The notes beneath the pieces are model-generated. The model saw only the letters and a program-made list of their open reading frames with translations. It did no database searches and was not told where the DNA came from. DNA of 43,255 bases from CAINVV01 sp964506325 (GTDB lineage: Bacteria > Bacteroidota > Bacteroidia > Bacteroidales > Prolixibacteraceae), in NCBI GenBank assembly GCA_964506325.1, contig CAZDLO010000023.1:1-43255 (forward strand). Reading direction: 5' to 3'. This document shows positions 33,694 to 42,113 of the stretch, one piece after another. A program made the translations under genes and the position numbers. Every line of letters begins with the position of its first letter. The stretch's first letter is position 1.

Positions 33694-34581
33694 ATGAAAA
33701 AAGCAGCTTCTTTACTAATTGCCCTTCTGCTGACTGTGTTTTCCCTTTTCTCGCAAAACAGTGATCAGCCTGTGCGCATTGTAATGATTGGTGCCCATCC
33801 TGATGATTGTGACCTGGATGGAGGAGGAACTGCCATTTTGTTTGCCTCGATGGGCTGTGCTGTAAAATTTGTGTCAGTGACCAACGGGGATGCCGGCCAC
33901 CAGTCTGAAGGAGGAGGAGCACTAGCCAAAAGAAGGATGTCAGAAGCAAAGGAAGCGGGTAAACGATTCGGAGTAGAATATGTTGTCCTGGACAACCACG
34001 ATGGGGAACTGACTCCCTCACTGGCTGTCAGGCATCAGATCATACGGGAGATTCGCGCCTGGCAGGCAGATGTCGTCATAGCACCCCGTCCAAACGACTA
34101 CCATCCTGATCACCGCTATACGGCAGTACTAGTCCAGGATGCTGCCTACATGGTTTCCGTACCGAATGTTGTTCCGGATACACCGCCGTTGCGTAAGAAC
34201 CCCGTCTTTTTATACTTCCAGGATAACTTCCAGCGGCCCAACCCGTTCCGGCCAGATATTGCCATTGATATTACCGCGGTAATCGACAAAAAAGTGAATG
34301 CAATATCTGCCCACCAGTCGCAGATGTTTGAATGGCTTCCGTGGATAGGGGGTTATGCGGATGAGGTCCCGGCTTCATCAGCAGAGAGGGTTGCCTGGCT
34401 GACAAAGAGACTGACTTCCTATTTTGATATTAATCCCGAAGTAACCAAATCCCTGGAGAAATGGTACGGAAAAGAGGTTGCTGCGAAGGCGAAATTTGCC
34501 GAAGCATTCGAGATCTGTGAATATGGCTCCCGACCGGATGAGGCGAAGATCCGGCGCCTGTTCCCGATGTTGGGAAAGTAG
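33694..34581 (+). CDS. secreted PIG-L/LmbE family deacetylase
   Basis: PIG-L (LmbE) enzymes are zinc amidohydrolases that remove N-acetyl groups from sugars such as GlcNAc derivatives. From the ATG at 33694 (MKKAASLLIA) the protein has 295 residues with a Sec signal peptide ending near LFSQ; the frame is open from 33532, but the added part looks non-coding and a TATCTTTA promoter-like box lies at 33642-33649. ATGs at 33670 and 33676 are alternatives. The motif GAHPDDCDLDGGGT gives the zinc ligands and catalytic Asp, and NDYHPDHR the third ligand. Being exported, it may act on cell-wall or dietary aminosugars. It converges on the efflux adaptor gene with only 7 bp between stops. Confidence 0.88.
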   Translation: MKKAASLLIALLLTVFSLFSQNSDQPVRIVMIGAHPDDCDLDGGGTAILFASMGCAVKFVSVTNGDAGHQSEGGGALAKRRMSEAKEAGKRFGVEYVVLDNHDGELTPSLAVRHQIIREIRAWQADVVIAPRPNDYHPDHRYTAVLVQDAAYMVSVPNVVPDTPPLRKNPVFLYFQDNFQRPNPFRPDIAIDITAVIDKKVNAISAHQSQMFEWLPWIGGYADEVPASSAERVAWLTKRLTSYFDINPEVTKSLEKWYGKEVAAKAKFAEAFEICEYGSRPDEAKIRRLFPMLGK

Positions 34582-34588
34582 TGCCCGC

Positions 34589-35716
34589 CTACTCAGTTTT
34601 CAAATTATAGGCCCCCTCCACAATAATCCTGTTCAGTGACAGGTCATCGGTTATCTCCGTCATTCCCCCCGAGGTCTTGCCAATCCTGACCCTGACTTTT
34701 TTTACATAGTAATCCTGAGCCGATTCTTTGGCCACCACAAAAATATAGTAATCCGGGCCTGACTTTACCAGGGCTTCATTCGGCAAAGCTTTGTTCTGCC
34801 ATTCATCAACAATAACATAGGCATCCACATAGGCATTATTGACAAAATTATCGCTGTCCTCTTTGATTATTTTCGCAATACACTGTATGGATCTTGATTC
34901 CATGTCGATGGCCCTGCCAACCGATGTAAGGATGGCATGGTGTAGCGAATCCTTCTCTCCGGCAGTCTTGAAAAAAATATCCTGGCCAACTTTGAGTTTG
35001 CTTACCGAACTTTCATACACTGAGAACTGAAGATGCAACTTGCTGATATCGACAATCTCCATGATAATTTTTTGCTGGTCAACAAATTGTCCAAGGGTAA
35101 TAAACTGGGTTGTTATATAACCACTCAAAGGTGCAGTTACCGGAAATGTAACGAACTGTTCACCTGCCTCAATTTTTTCCGCATCCAGATTTAAAATTTC
35201 CAGCCGCAATCTGGCAGACTGGTATTTGGCCTTCATGGCCAGGTATTCGCTTTCAATGGCGATAAAGTCCTTCTCAGCGCTGACTTTCTCAGACAAAAGC
35301 AATTTACTCCTCTCATAATCAGATTTTAATCTGCTTAGCCTGGCAGCCGTTTCCACCAATTCCTGCTGAAGGATTATTACCTCGTTGTTGTAAAGTGTGC
35401 ATAAGACCTGCCCCTTTTTCACAAAGTCTCCCATCGAACAATGAATGGTTTCAACAGTGCCTGCAACCGGTGAACCTAGCTGTGCCATTGTACCTGTTGG
35501 AGCTTTGATGTAACCATTGCACTTCACCTCTTCCGTAAAAGTTGAAGTGACTATTGGTCCAATTTTCATTTTGTTCAATTCAAACTGGCCCTGTGTTATC
35601 TTCAACAACTGGTCATCTTCACTGGCAGTTGCCTCTCCAGGCTTGTCATTGTTGCCGCAACCCGACAAAATAAATATCGTCAAACAACAGGCAATGAAAT
35701 ACTTATATCGTTTCAT
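34589..35716 (-). CDS. RND efflux periplasmic adaptor, lipoprotein (CusB/CzcB type)
   Basis: Membrane fusion protein linking the inner-membrane RND pump to an outer-membrane channel. The 375-residue protein has a lipoprotein signal with lipobox LSGC (Cys20). A barrel-sandwich (biotinyl-lipoyl-like) half motif around AGTVETIHCSMGDFVKKGQVL is followed by a helical hairpin (LQQELVETAARLSRLKSDYERSK and its partner), the second half motif APLSGYITTQFITLGQFVDQQ, and a beta-barrel domain. No His/Met-rich metal-binding head is evident. It starts 6 bp after the pump gene, so it is translated from the same mRNA. The metal specificity cannot be inferred. Confidence 0.9.
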   Translation of the reverse strand: MKRYKYFIACCLTIFILSGCGNNDKPGEATASEDDQLLKITQGQFELNKMKIGPIVTSTFTEEVKCNGYIKAPTGTMAQLGSPVAGTVETIHCSMGDFVKKGQVLCTLYNNEVIILQQELVETAARLSRLKSDYERSKLLLSEKVSAEKDFIAIESEYLAMKAKYQSARLRLEILNLDAEKIEAGEQFVTFPVTAPLSGYITTQFITLGQFVDQQKIIMEIVDISKLHLQFSVYESSVSKLKVGQDIFFKTAGEKDSLHHAILTSVGRAIDMESRSIQCIAKIIKEDSDNFVNNAYVDAYVIVDEWQNKALPNEALVKSGPDYYIFVVAKESAQDYYVKKVRVRIGKTSGGMTEITDDLSLNRIIVEGAYNLKTE

Positions 35717-35722
35717 GTCAAT

Positions 35723-38700
35723 TCATGAATTAGTTTTATTCATTTTCATCCCGGGTGGATGCACTTGAAGGATCCGGGATATTTTAATTTTTGCCGCGTG
35801 AAAATCCGGTCGCTCATCCATGTGATTCCCAGTAACTTTTTGTCTGGTGTCTTCCACCACAGTTGGCACTTCGGGAAAAGTTTCCACAATGTTTTGCCCT
35901 TGTGAAGAATTGAAAGGGATTAAGACCACAAGCCCTACCAGAAACAGTTTTGAAAACAGCCGCCTCAATAATCTGAATTTAAATTTCCTCTTCTGGTAAA
36001 AAAGTTCAAACAACAACGGTAATGCGATCATAGTCAATAAGGTAGAGGTAATCAATCCGCCGATTACAACGGTTGCCAGGGGACGCTGAACTTCTGCTCC
36101 TGCCCCGGTAGAGATTGCCATCGGCAAAAATCCCATGGCAGCAGCAGATGCTGTCAGCATGACAGGACGCAACCGCTCCGTGGTTCCCCTGATTAACAAT
36201 TCATGCATATCCGTCAACCCCTTGCGCTGCAAGTCCTTAAAATGTTCTATCAAAACAATTCCATTCAGAACGGCAATACCAAACAGGGCAATAAAACCGA
36301 TACCGGCAGATACACTAAAAGGCATCCCCCTGATCCATAACAGCAATACACCTCCAACGGTAGCAAGGGGAACAGATGAAAAAATCATCAACGCATCCCT
36401 GAAGGACCTGAATGCAAAATGCAGGAAAATAAATATCAGCAGCAAAGCAATCGGGACGGCAATTGAGAGCCTCCTGGTGGCATTCTGCAGGTTTTCGAAT
36501 TGTCCGCCATAGGAGATGTAGTTTCCCGGATCAAGGACTATCTTCTCCTCTATTTTTGACTGAATATCCTTAACAACAGATTGGAGGTCACGATTTCTCA
36601 CATTGACGCTCACGACAACGCGCCGGTGAGTATTGTCGCGGGAAATTTTAGCAGGTCCCTCGGAAAATGAAACATCTGCAAGTTCCTCCAAAGCGATTTG
36701 CTGACCGTTAGGCATTGGAATCTGCAGGTTTTTAATATCCGCCAGATCCATTCGGTTCTGCTTATGAAGCCGGACAACAAGATCGAAACGTTTCTCACCC
36801 TCAAAGACAATTCCGGTTGTTTCACCTCCAAAAGCAACAGCCAGGTATCGGTTCATCGTTTTCATGTCCATTCCCAGCGATGCGATTTTTCTCCTGTCGT
36901 AGGTCACATTCATTTGTGGAAGACCGGTAGTCTTCTCAAGAATGATATCAGCTGCCCCGGGGATTTCTTCAATAATCTTTTTTACTTCAATGGCCTTTTG
37001 GTTCAGATAGTCCAGGTCTTCCCCAAATAATTTTACTGCAATATCTGCCCTAACACCGGTAATCAATTCATTAAAACGCATTTCAATCGGCTGGGTAAAT
37101 TCATAATCAATTCCGGGAATCACCGCCAGTGCATTCTTGAATTTATCCGCCAGTTCCTCCTTACTTTTTGCTGAAACCCACTCCCCCCGTGGTTTAAGTT
37201 TGATAATCATATCAATCTCCTCCATAGACATAGGGTCTGTCGGGACCTCTGCTGCACCTATCCTGCTGACGATCTGATCGATTTCAGGGAATTTTTTGAT
37301 CAGTATATTTTCCATTTGGGTTGTCAACTCCACTGTTTTAGAAAGGGAAGTCCCGGTTTTCAGAACAGGCTGTATTACGAAATCACCTTCATCCAGTGTA
37401 GGGACAAACTCCCCTCCAATCCGTTTAAACAGAAAACCTGTCAGGAGCAATGATGCCAAAGCAGCTCCCAGAACAATCTTTTTATGTCTTATCGACCACT
37501 CAATGGTGGGCAGATAGGATTTATGGGCCATATTCATTACCCAGGCGGAAGGTTTCCATTTTGGACCTTTCTCCGGTTTTAAAAACATGGAAGCCGCAAC
37601 CGGAAGCCAGGTCAAACCCAGAATCATGGCTCCAATAATGGCAAAACTAAAGGATAAAGCCATAGGACGAAACATCTTTCCTTCAACACCACTCAGAGAG
37701 AGGATCGGAATAAACACTATCAGAATGATGATTTGGCCAAATACGGCAGAACTCATCATCTTTGAGGCTCCTTTATAGGTAATCCTGTCAATCAGCAGCT
37801 GACTCTCCAGTCCGTTTTCTTCATTAAATTCTGCATTCCCGGCCGTCAGCCTGATCACAATGTATTCGACTATGATGACGGCCCCGTCAATAATTATTCC
37901 GAAGTCAAGGGCACCCAGGCTCATGAGGTTTGCATCGATTCCAAAAACATACATCATGAAAATTGTAAAGAACAATGAGAGTGGAATCATTGATGCAATG
38001 ACCATGGCAGAGCGCACATTACCCAATAACAGAACAACCATCAATACAACGATGATACAACCAAGCAGGAGATTCTCCACAACTGTTAAGGAAGTTTTGG
38101 AAATTAATTCACTTCGCTCCAGTATCGGGTTAATAAATATTCCTTCCGGCAGATTTTTCTGGATAGAGGCAACGCGTTTTTTTACATCACTGATAACCAG
38201 TTTTGAGTTTGCATCTTTCAGCATCATGACCTGCCCCAGTACTTTCTCGCCCTGCCCGTTTGCAGTGATGGCGCCAAAACGATTGGCAAACCCAAATTGA
38301 ACATCAGCCACATCCTTTACCAGAATAGGAATGCCGTTGTTGCTTTTTACAACAATATCCTCAATGTCCTGTATCGATTTCACGAGCCCGTCACCTCGGA
38401 TGAAATAACTCTGATTTGTTTTCTCGATGTACGAACCTCCGGAAATACTATTGTTTCCCTCCATGGCATTAAAAACATCCATAAGGGTAACATCAAGGCT
38501 GCGCATCCTGACAGGATTGACTGCAACTTCATACTGTTTGAGATAGCCGCCCCAACTGTTCACCTCAACAACGCCGCTGATACCTGCAAGTTGCCGCTTT
38601 ACAATCCAATCCTGAATAGTCCTTAGTTCGGTGGCCGTATATTTTCCTTCATAACCCGGTTTAACATCTACAATGTACTGGTAGATTTCACCCAGACCCG

Positions 38701-39103
38701 TCGTTATCGGCCCCATTCCCGGCGTGCCAAAATTTTCAGGAATGTTGGCAGAAGCCGCTTTGATCTTTTCCGCTATCAACTGTCGTGGCAGATAGGTCCC
38801 AAGCTTGTCTTCAAAAACAATTGTTACAACGGATATTCCGAATTTTGAAACCGACCTGATCTCCTTAACGCCAGGTAAATTTGCCATTTCCAGTTCGACC
38901 GGGGCGGTGATAAACTGCTCTATCTCCTGGGTTGACAAGTTCCCGGAGGTAGTAATTACCTGGACCTGGTTGTTGGTAATATCCGGAACAGCACCAACTG
39001 GAATTCTGAGAATGGCAAACAGGCCAAAGGCTGCAATAGTGATGGTAAACAGGATCACTATCAATTTGTTCTGTATGCTAAATTCAATTATTTTCTTTAA
39101 CAT
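35723..39103 (-). CDS. CusA/CzcA family heavy-metal RND efflux pump with extra C-terminal tail
   Basis: A proton-driven inner-membrane pump for metal cations, 1126 residues. The usual RND layout is seen: TM1 at 13-32, the first large periplasmic loop, a cluster of six membrane segments from about 340, the second large loop, and six more segments to about 1045. The proton-relay motif characteristic of the heavy-metal subfamily, DFGIIIDGAVIIVE, gives Asp400, Asp406 and Glu413. After residue 1045 about 80 residues remain that normal CzcA proteins lack, starting with a signal-like segment (FSKLFLVGLVVLIPFNSSQGQ) and then a polar tail. Some Bacteroidota pumps carry a fused TolC-like domain here, so the tail may be what is left of one. 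Copper, zinc or cobalt specificity is open. Confidence 0.93.
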   Translation of the reverse strand: MLKKIIEFSIQNKLIVILFTITIAAFGLFAILRIPVGAVPDITNNQVQVITTSGNLSTQEIEQFITAPVELEMANLPGVKEIRSVSKFGISVVTIVFEDKLGTYLPRQLIAEKIKAASANIPENFGTPGMGPITTGLGEIYQYIVDVKPGYEGKYTATELRTIQDWIVKRQLAGISGVVEVNSWGGYLKQYEVAVNPVRMRSLDVTLMDVFNAMEGNNSISGGSYIEKTNQSYFIRGDGLVKSIQDIEDIVVKSNNGIPILVKDVADVQFGFANRFGAITANGQGEKVLGQVMMLKDANSKLVISDVKKRVASIQKNLPEGIFINPILERSELISKTSLTVVENLLLGCIIVVLMVVLLLGNVRSAMVIASMIPLSLFFTIFMMYVFGIDANLMSLGALDFGIIIDGAVIIVEYIVIRLTAGNAEFNEENGLESQLLIDRITYKGASKMMSSAVFGQIIILIVFIPILSLSGVEGKMFRPMALSFSFAIIGAMILGLTWLPVAASMFLKPEKGPKWKPSAWVMNMAHKSYLPTIEWSIRHKKIVLGAALASLLLTGFLFKRIGGEFVPTLDEGDFVIQPVLKTGTSLSKTVELTTQMENILIKKFPEIDQIVSRIGAAEVPTDPMSMEEIDMIIKLKPRGEWVSAKSKEELADKFKNALAVIPGIDYEFTQPIEMRFNELITGVRADIAVKLFGEDLDYLNQKAIEVKKIIEEIPGAADIILEKTTGLPQMNVTYDRRKIASLGMDMKTMNRYLAVAFGGETTGIVFEGEKRFDLVVRLHKQNRMDLADIKNLQIPMPNGQQIALEELADVSFSEGPAKISRDNTHRRVVVSVNVRNRDLQSVVKDIQSKIEEKIVLDPGNYISYGGQFENLQNATRRLSIAVPIALLLIFIFLHFAFRSFRDALMIFSSVPLATVGGVLLLWIRGMPFSVSAGIGFIALFGIAVLNGIVLIEHFKDLQRKGLTDMHELLIRGTTERLRPVMLTASAAAMGFLPMAISTGAGAEVQRPLATVVIGGLITSTLLTMIALPLLFELFYQKRKFKFRLLRRLFSKLFLVGLVVLIPFNSSQGQNIVETFPEVPTVVEDTRQKVTGNHMDERPDFHAAKIKISRILQVHPPGMKMNKTNS

Positions 39104-39522
39104 TCGACAACTTTATCTTAAATAGTCTGACAAAGGAGATGGTGAGTATGTCCAGTTTGTGTATAAGCATACAAAATACAAAAAAAACTGCACCCGGAAA
39201 AATTATTTTTGCCTATGCCAATTAAAAATCTGTTATTCAATTATTTAAATCCTAATTTATTTGTGTTTGATAATTTCAACTCCCGTGAGAAAAATCCAGC
39301 ACTCCCGTTCACAATTCCTAAATTAACAGGATGAACCAGTGGTTTAAATATTCTGTATAACATATTTAATAATCCGGCCCTATTTTTCATTCCCAGTCGG
39401 TTTGAAAATTGTTATATAGGTATTTCACTTTCAAGGAGGAGAATTTTCATTAATTCGTTAGCTTTATGGTGTTTGAACAAGCTCCGGCTAACGATGACAA
39501 TTTGAAATCTAACAACCTTCCT
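39104..39522. other. divergent intergenic region between the efflux operon and the acylase
   Basis: 419 AT-rich bases with no supported gene. A TAGCTTTA box (39459-39466) near the acylase side resembles TAnnTTTG with one mismatch. On the pump side only a degenerate GTATTTTG is seen (minus strand). I see no recognisable metal-regulator operator and no regulator gene. Confidence 0.45.
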
Positions 39523-41916
39523 ATGAGAAAATTTAAGCTGTTCCTTTCTGTAATAGTGGTGCTCCTCGCAGTAGCCCTTGTGGCTGCATTCGTATTTGTA
39601 CAAAAAATCAAGAAACAGGCGATCCCGGACTATTCTGCCAATATCGGGTTAAAGGGTCTTAGCAAAGAGGTCAGGGTATTCAGGGATACATATGGTATTC
39701 CACATATTTACGCAGACAACGAAGCAGATCTGTATAAAGCTACGGGTTACATCATGGCCCAGGAGCGCCTGTGGCAAATGGACCTTCTTCGCCGGGTGAC
39801 AACAGGAAGGCTGTCCGAAATATTTGGGAAAGACATGGTTAAAACAGACCTGGTAATGAGGTCGCTGCAGATGCCTGCCAAATCAGCGAAAGTCATTGAA
39901 AAAACTGACCCTGCCGTACTGGAGGCATTGAAGGATTTTGCAACCGGAGTAAACCTTTTCATCGATTCGCATACCGACAAACTGCCTCCTGAATTTATAA
40001 TCCTTGGCTACAAACCCGAGCACTGGGAAATTGAACATTCGTTTAACATGGTTGGGTACATGGGTTGGGACCTCATGCACGGCTGGACTGAAGATCTCCT
40101 TTTGACAAGTCTGGCTGCCAAACTTGATTCGGCTCATCTCTGCGCCATCGTTCCCGATATGAAAAACCAGCCGGTTCCGGTTTTCCCTGACTTCAAACTA
40201 CAGCAAAAATCACTGGCGGCCAGCACGCTTTCCTCCCTTGATAAACTGAATGAGCTGGGAGTTGAAGTTTTCAATTCCAGCAACAACTGGGCAGTGTCGG
40301 GCAACAAAAGTGAGACCGGCAAACCCTTGCTGGCCAACGATATGCATCTTTCGCTCAACGCACCGGGCATCTGGATGCAAATACACCAGGTAATCCCGGG
40401 AAAGCTGAATGTCTCCGGTGTTGCTTTGCCTGGTCAACCGATGGTAATAAGCGGCCACAATGATTCTATCGCCTGGGGGATGACCAATGTAGCAGTTGAC
40501 AACCTGGACTTCTACCAGGAAAAAATAAATGACAGCCAGGATAAGTACTTTTTTAACGGAGAATGGAAACCGATGAGGATTGAAAACATCCGTATAAGAA
40601 CAAAGGATGGTGAAATCGTTGAAAAAACGCTGCGCTATACACACCGGGGACCGCTTGTGTCGGAAATAAAGGAGATAAAGGACAAGCAACTTTCCATGTG
40701 CTGGTCGGGATTTGACTACAGCAATGAAGTTCGTGCCGTCTATTTGCTGAACCGGGCTAAAAACTGGAATGAGTTCCGCGATGCAGTCAGCACATTCAGG
40801 TCGGCCAGCCAGAATATCGTTTATGCAGATGTGAAAGGCAACATTGGCCTTCAATGCAGCGCCGGGGTTCCAATCCGCAAAGGTGATGGATTCTCCATAC
40901 ATTCAGGGGAGACGGTAGAGTTCGACTGGAAGGGCTACGTTCCCTTTGAAGAATTGCCGAATGAATACAATCCCGGGAGAGGTTATGTATCGTCAGCCAA
41001 TAACAAAACTGCTCCGGAGGATTACCCCTACTATATAGGTCATTGGTTCTCACCACCTACACGGATTGAGCGAATCAGGGAGATGCTTGAAGCAAAAGAA
41101 AAATTGAATGTGGCAGATTTCCAGGCCATGCAGTCGGACTGCAAATCAAAACTGGCAGATGCCTACCTTGACAAATTTGTTGGGGCACTGGGAAAAAGCG
41201 GACTAAATGATGAATCTGAACTGAAAGCACTCCAACTGCTTCGGGAATGGGATGGTGATGTGGCACGGGAAAGTGCTGCAGCAACCATTTTCGAAACATT
41301 GTTCATGAACCTTATCAGGGAGATGATCTCCGATGAACTGGACCCTGAACTTACGACCCGGGTACTTGGAAACAAGACCATGGGACAGCACCTGGTAGCC
41401 AGCGCATTAAAATCAACCACCCCTGTTTGGTTTGATAACATCACGACCGAAAAAAAGGAAACCTTTGACGATGTTGTGGTTTCAGGCTTCAAGACAACAG
41501 TTAAAAACCTGGCTGAAAAGCTTGGCAGGAACCCTGCCGACTGGCAATGGGAGAAAGTCCACACGTTGACCATCCACCATCCCCTGGGAAAACTCAGGAT
41601 ATTGGACCTGGTTTTTGGGATGAACACTAGTACTTATGGCGTTCCCGGAAGCTACCACACTGTTTGCCCGTACTCCTATTCTTACAACAATGGCTATTCT
41701 GCCGACCATGGTGCCTCGCAAAGACATGTTTTCGACCTGGCAGGCTGGGACAGGTCTGCGACGGTTATACCCACGGGGACATCCGGTATTCCGGGCAGCC
41801 CTAACTATTGCGATCAGACAGAAATATACGTTAACAACCTATACCACAGCGACTATTTTTCCGAAGATAAAGTGGTATCCAATGCGACCACCAGGATGAT
41901 ATTTTCCCCTGAATAA
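39523..41916 (+). CDS. penicillin acylase family amidohydrolase
   Basis: An Ntn-hydrolase of the penicillin G acylase/acyl-homoserine-lactone acylase family, which cleaves amide bonds of acylated small molecules. From the ATG at 39523 (MRKFKLFLSV) it has 797 residues; an ATG 19 codons upstream overlaps a promoter-like box. A single N-terminal hydrophobic segment (about 5-27) acts as signal or anchor. The alpha-chain region shows VFRDTYGIPHIYADNEADLY and AQERLWQMDLLRR. The precursor should self-cleave before the nucleophile Ser253 in SSNNWAVSG, followed by LLANDMHL, and PGxPMVISGHNDSIAWGMT comes next. HRGPLVS and the C-terminal YGVPGSYHTV stretch also fit. Natural substrate is unknown: quorum-sensing lactones, acyl-amino acids or beta-lactams are possible. 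Confidence 0.92.
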   Translation: MRKFKLFLSVIVVLLAVALVAAFVFVQKIKKQAIPDYSANIGLKGLSKEVRVFRDTYGIPHIYADNEADLYKATGYIMAQERLWQMDLLRRVTTGRLSEIFGKDMVKTDLVMRSLQMPAKSAKVIEKTDPAVLEALKDFATGVNLFIDSHTDKLPPEFIILGYKPEHWEIEHSFNMVGYMGWDLMHGWTEDLLLTSLAAKLDSAHLCAIVPDMKNQPVPVFPDFKLQQKSLAASTLSSLDKLNELGVEVFNSSNNWAVSGNKSETGKPLLANDMHLSLNAPGIWMQIHQVIPGKLNVSGVALPGQPMVISGHNDSIAWGMTNVAVDNLDFYQEKINDSQDKYFFNGEWKPMRIENIRIRTKDGEIVEKTLRYTHRGPLVSEIKEIKDKQLSMCWSGFDYSNEVRAVYLLNRAKNWNEFRDAVSTFRSASQNIVYADVKGNIGLQCSAGVPIRKGDGFSIHSGETVEFDWKGYVPFEELPNEYNPGRGYVSSANNKTAPEDYPYYIGHWFSPPTRIERIREMLEAKEKLNVADFQAMQSDCKSKLADAYLDKFVGALGKSGLNDESELKALQLLREWDGDVARESAAATIFETLFMNLIREMISDELDPELTTRVLGNKTMGQHLVASALKSTTPVWFDNITTEKKETFDDVVVSGFKTTVKNLAEKLGRNPADWQWEKVHTLTIHHPLGKLRILDLVFGMNTSTYGVPGSYHTVCPYSYSYNNGYSADHGASQRHVFDLAGWDRSATVIPTGTSGIPGSPNYCDQTEIYVNNLYHSDYFSEDKVVSNATTRMIFSPE

Positions 41917-41918
41917 AA

Positions 41919-41983
41919 GCTATCAGGTACTATGTGAAGAGGTACCTTGTAGCAGCATCAATTAAACCGGAAAAAATTCCGGT
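41919..41983 (+). other. two hairpins after the acylase gene
   Basis: GCTATCAGGTAC (41919-41930) pairs at 10 of 12 positions with 41942-41953, and ACCGGAA-AAAA-TTCCGGT (41966-41983) is a perfect 7-bp stem with a tetraloop. Neither is followed by a T-run, so they may stabilise the mRNA 3' end rather than terminate transcription. Confidence 0.4.
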
Positions 41984-42113
41984 CAATGCATTCCCTTGAA
42001 CAGGAAATTGTATGAGTTGATCCGTGGTAAGAAAACGGCGATTTTTTTTTGAATGGAACTGAACAATCCGGTAACAAAATTGTTTATTCTATTTGATTCG
42101 CTTAAATCTTCTT

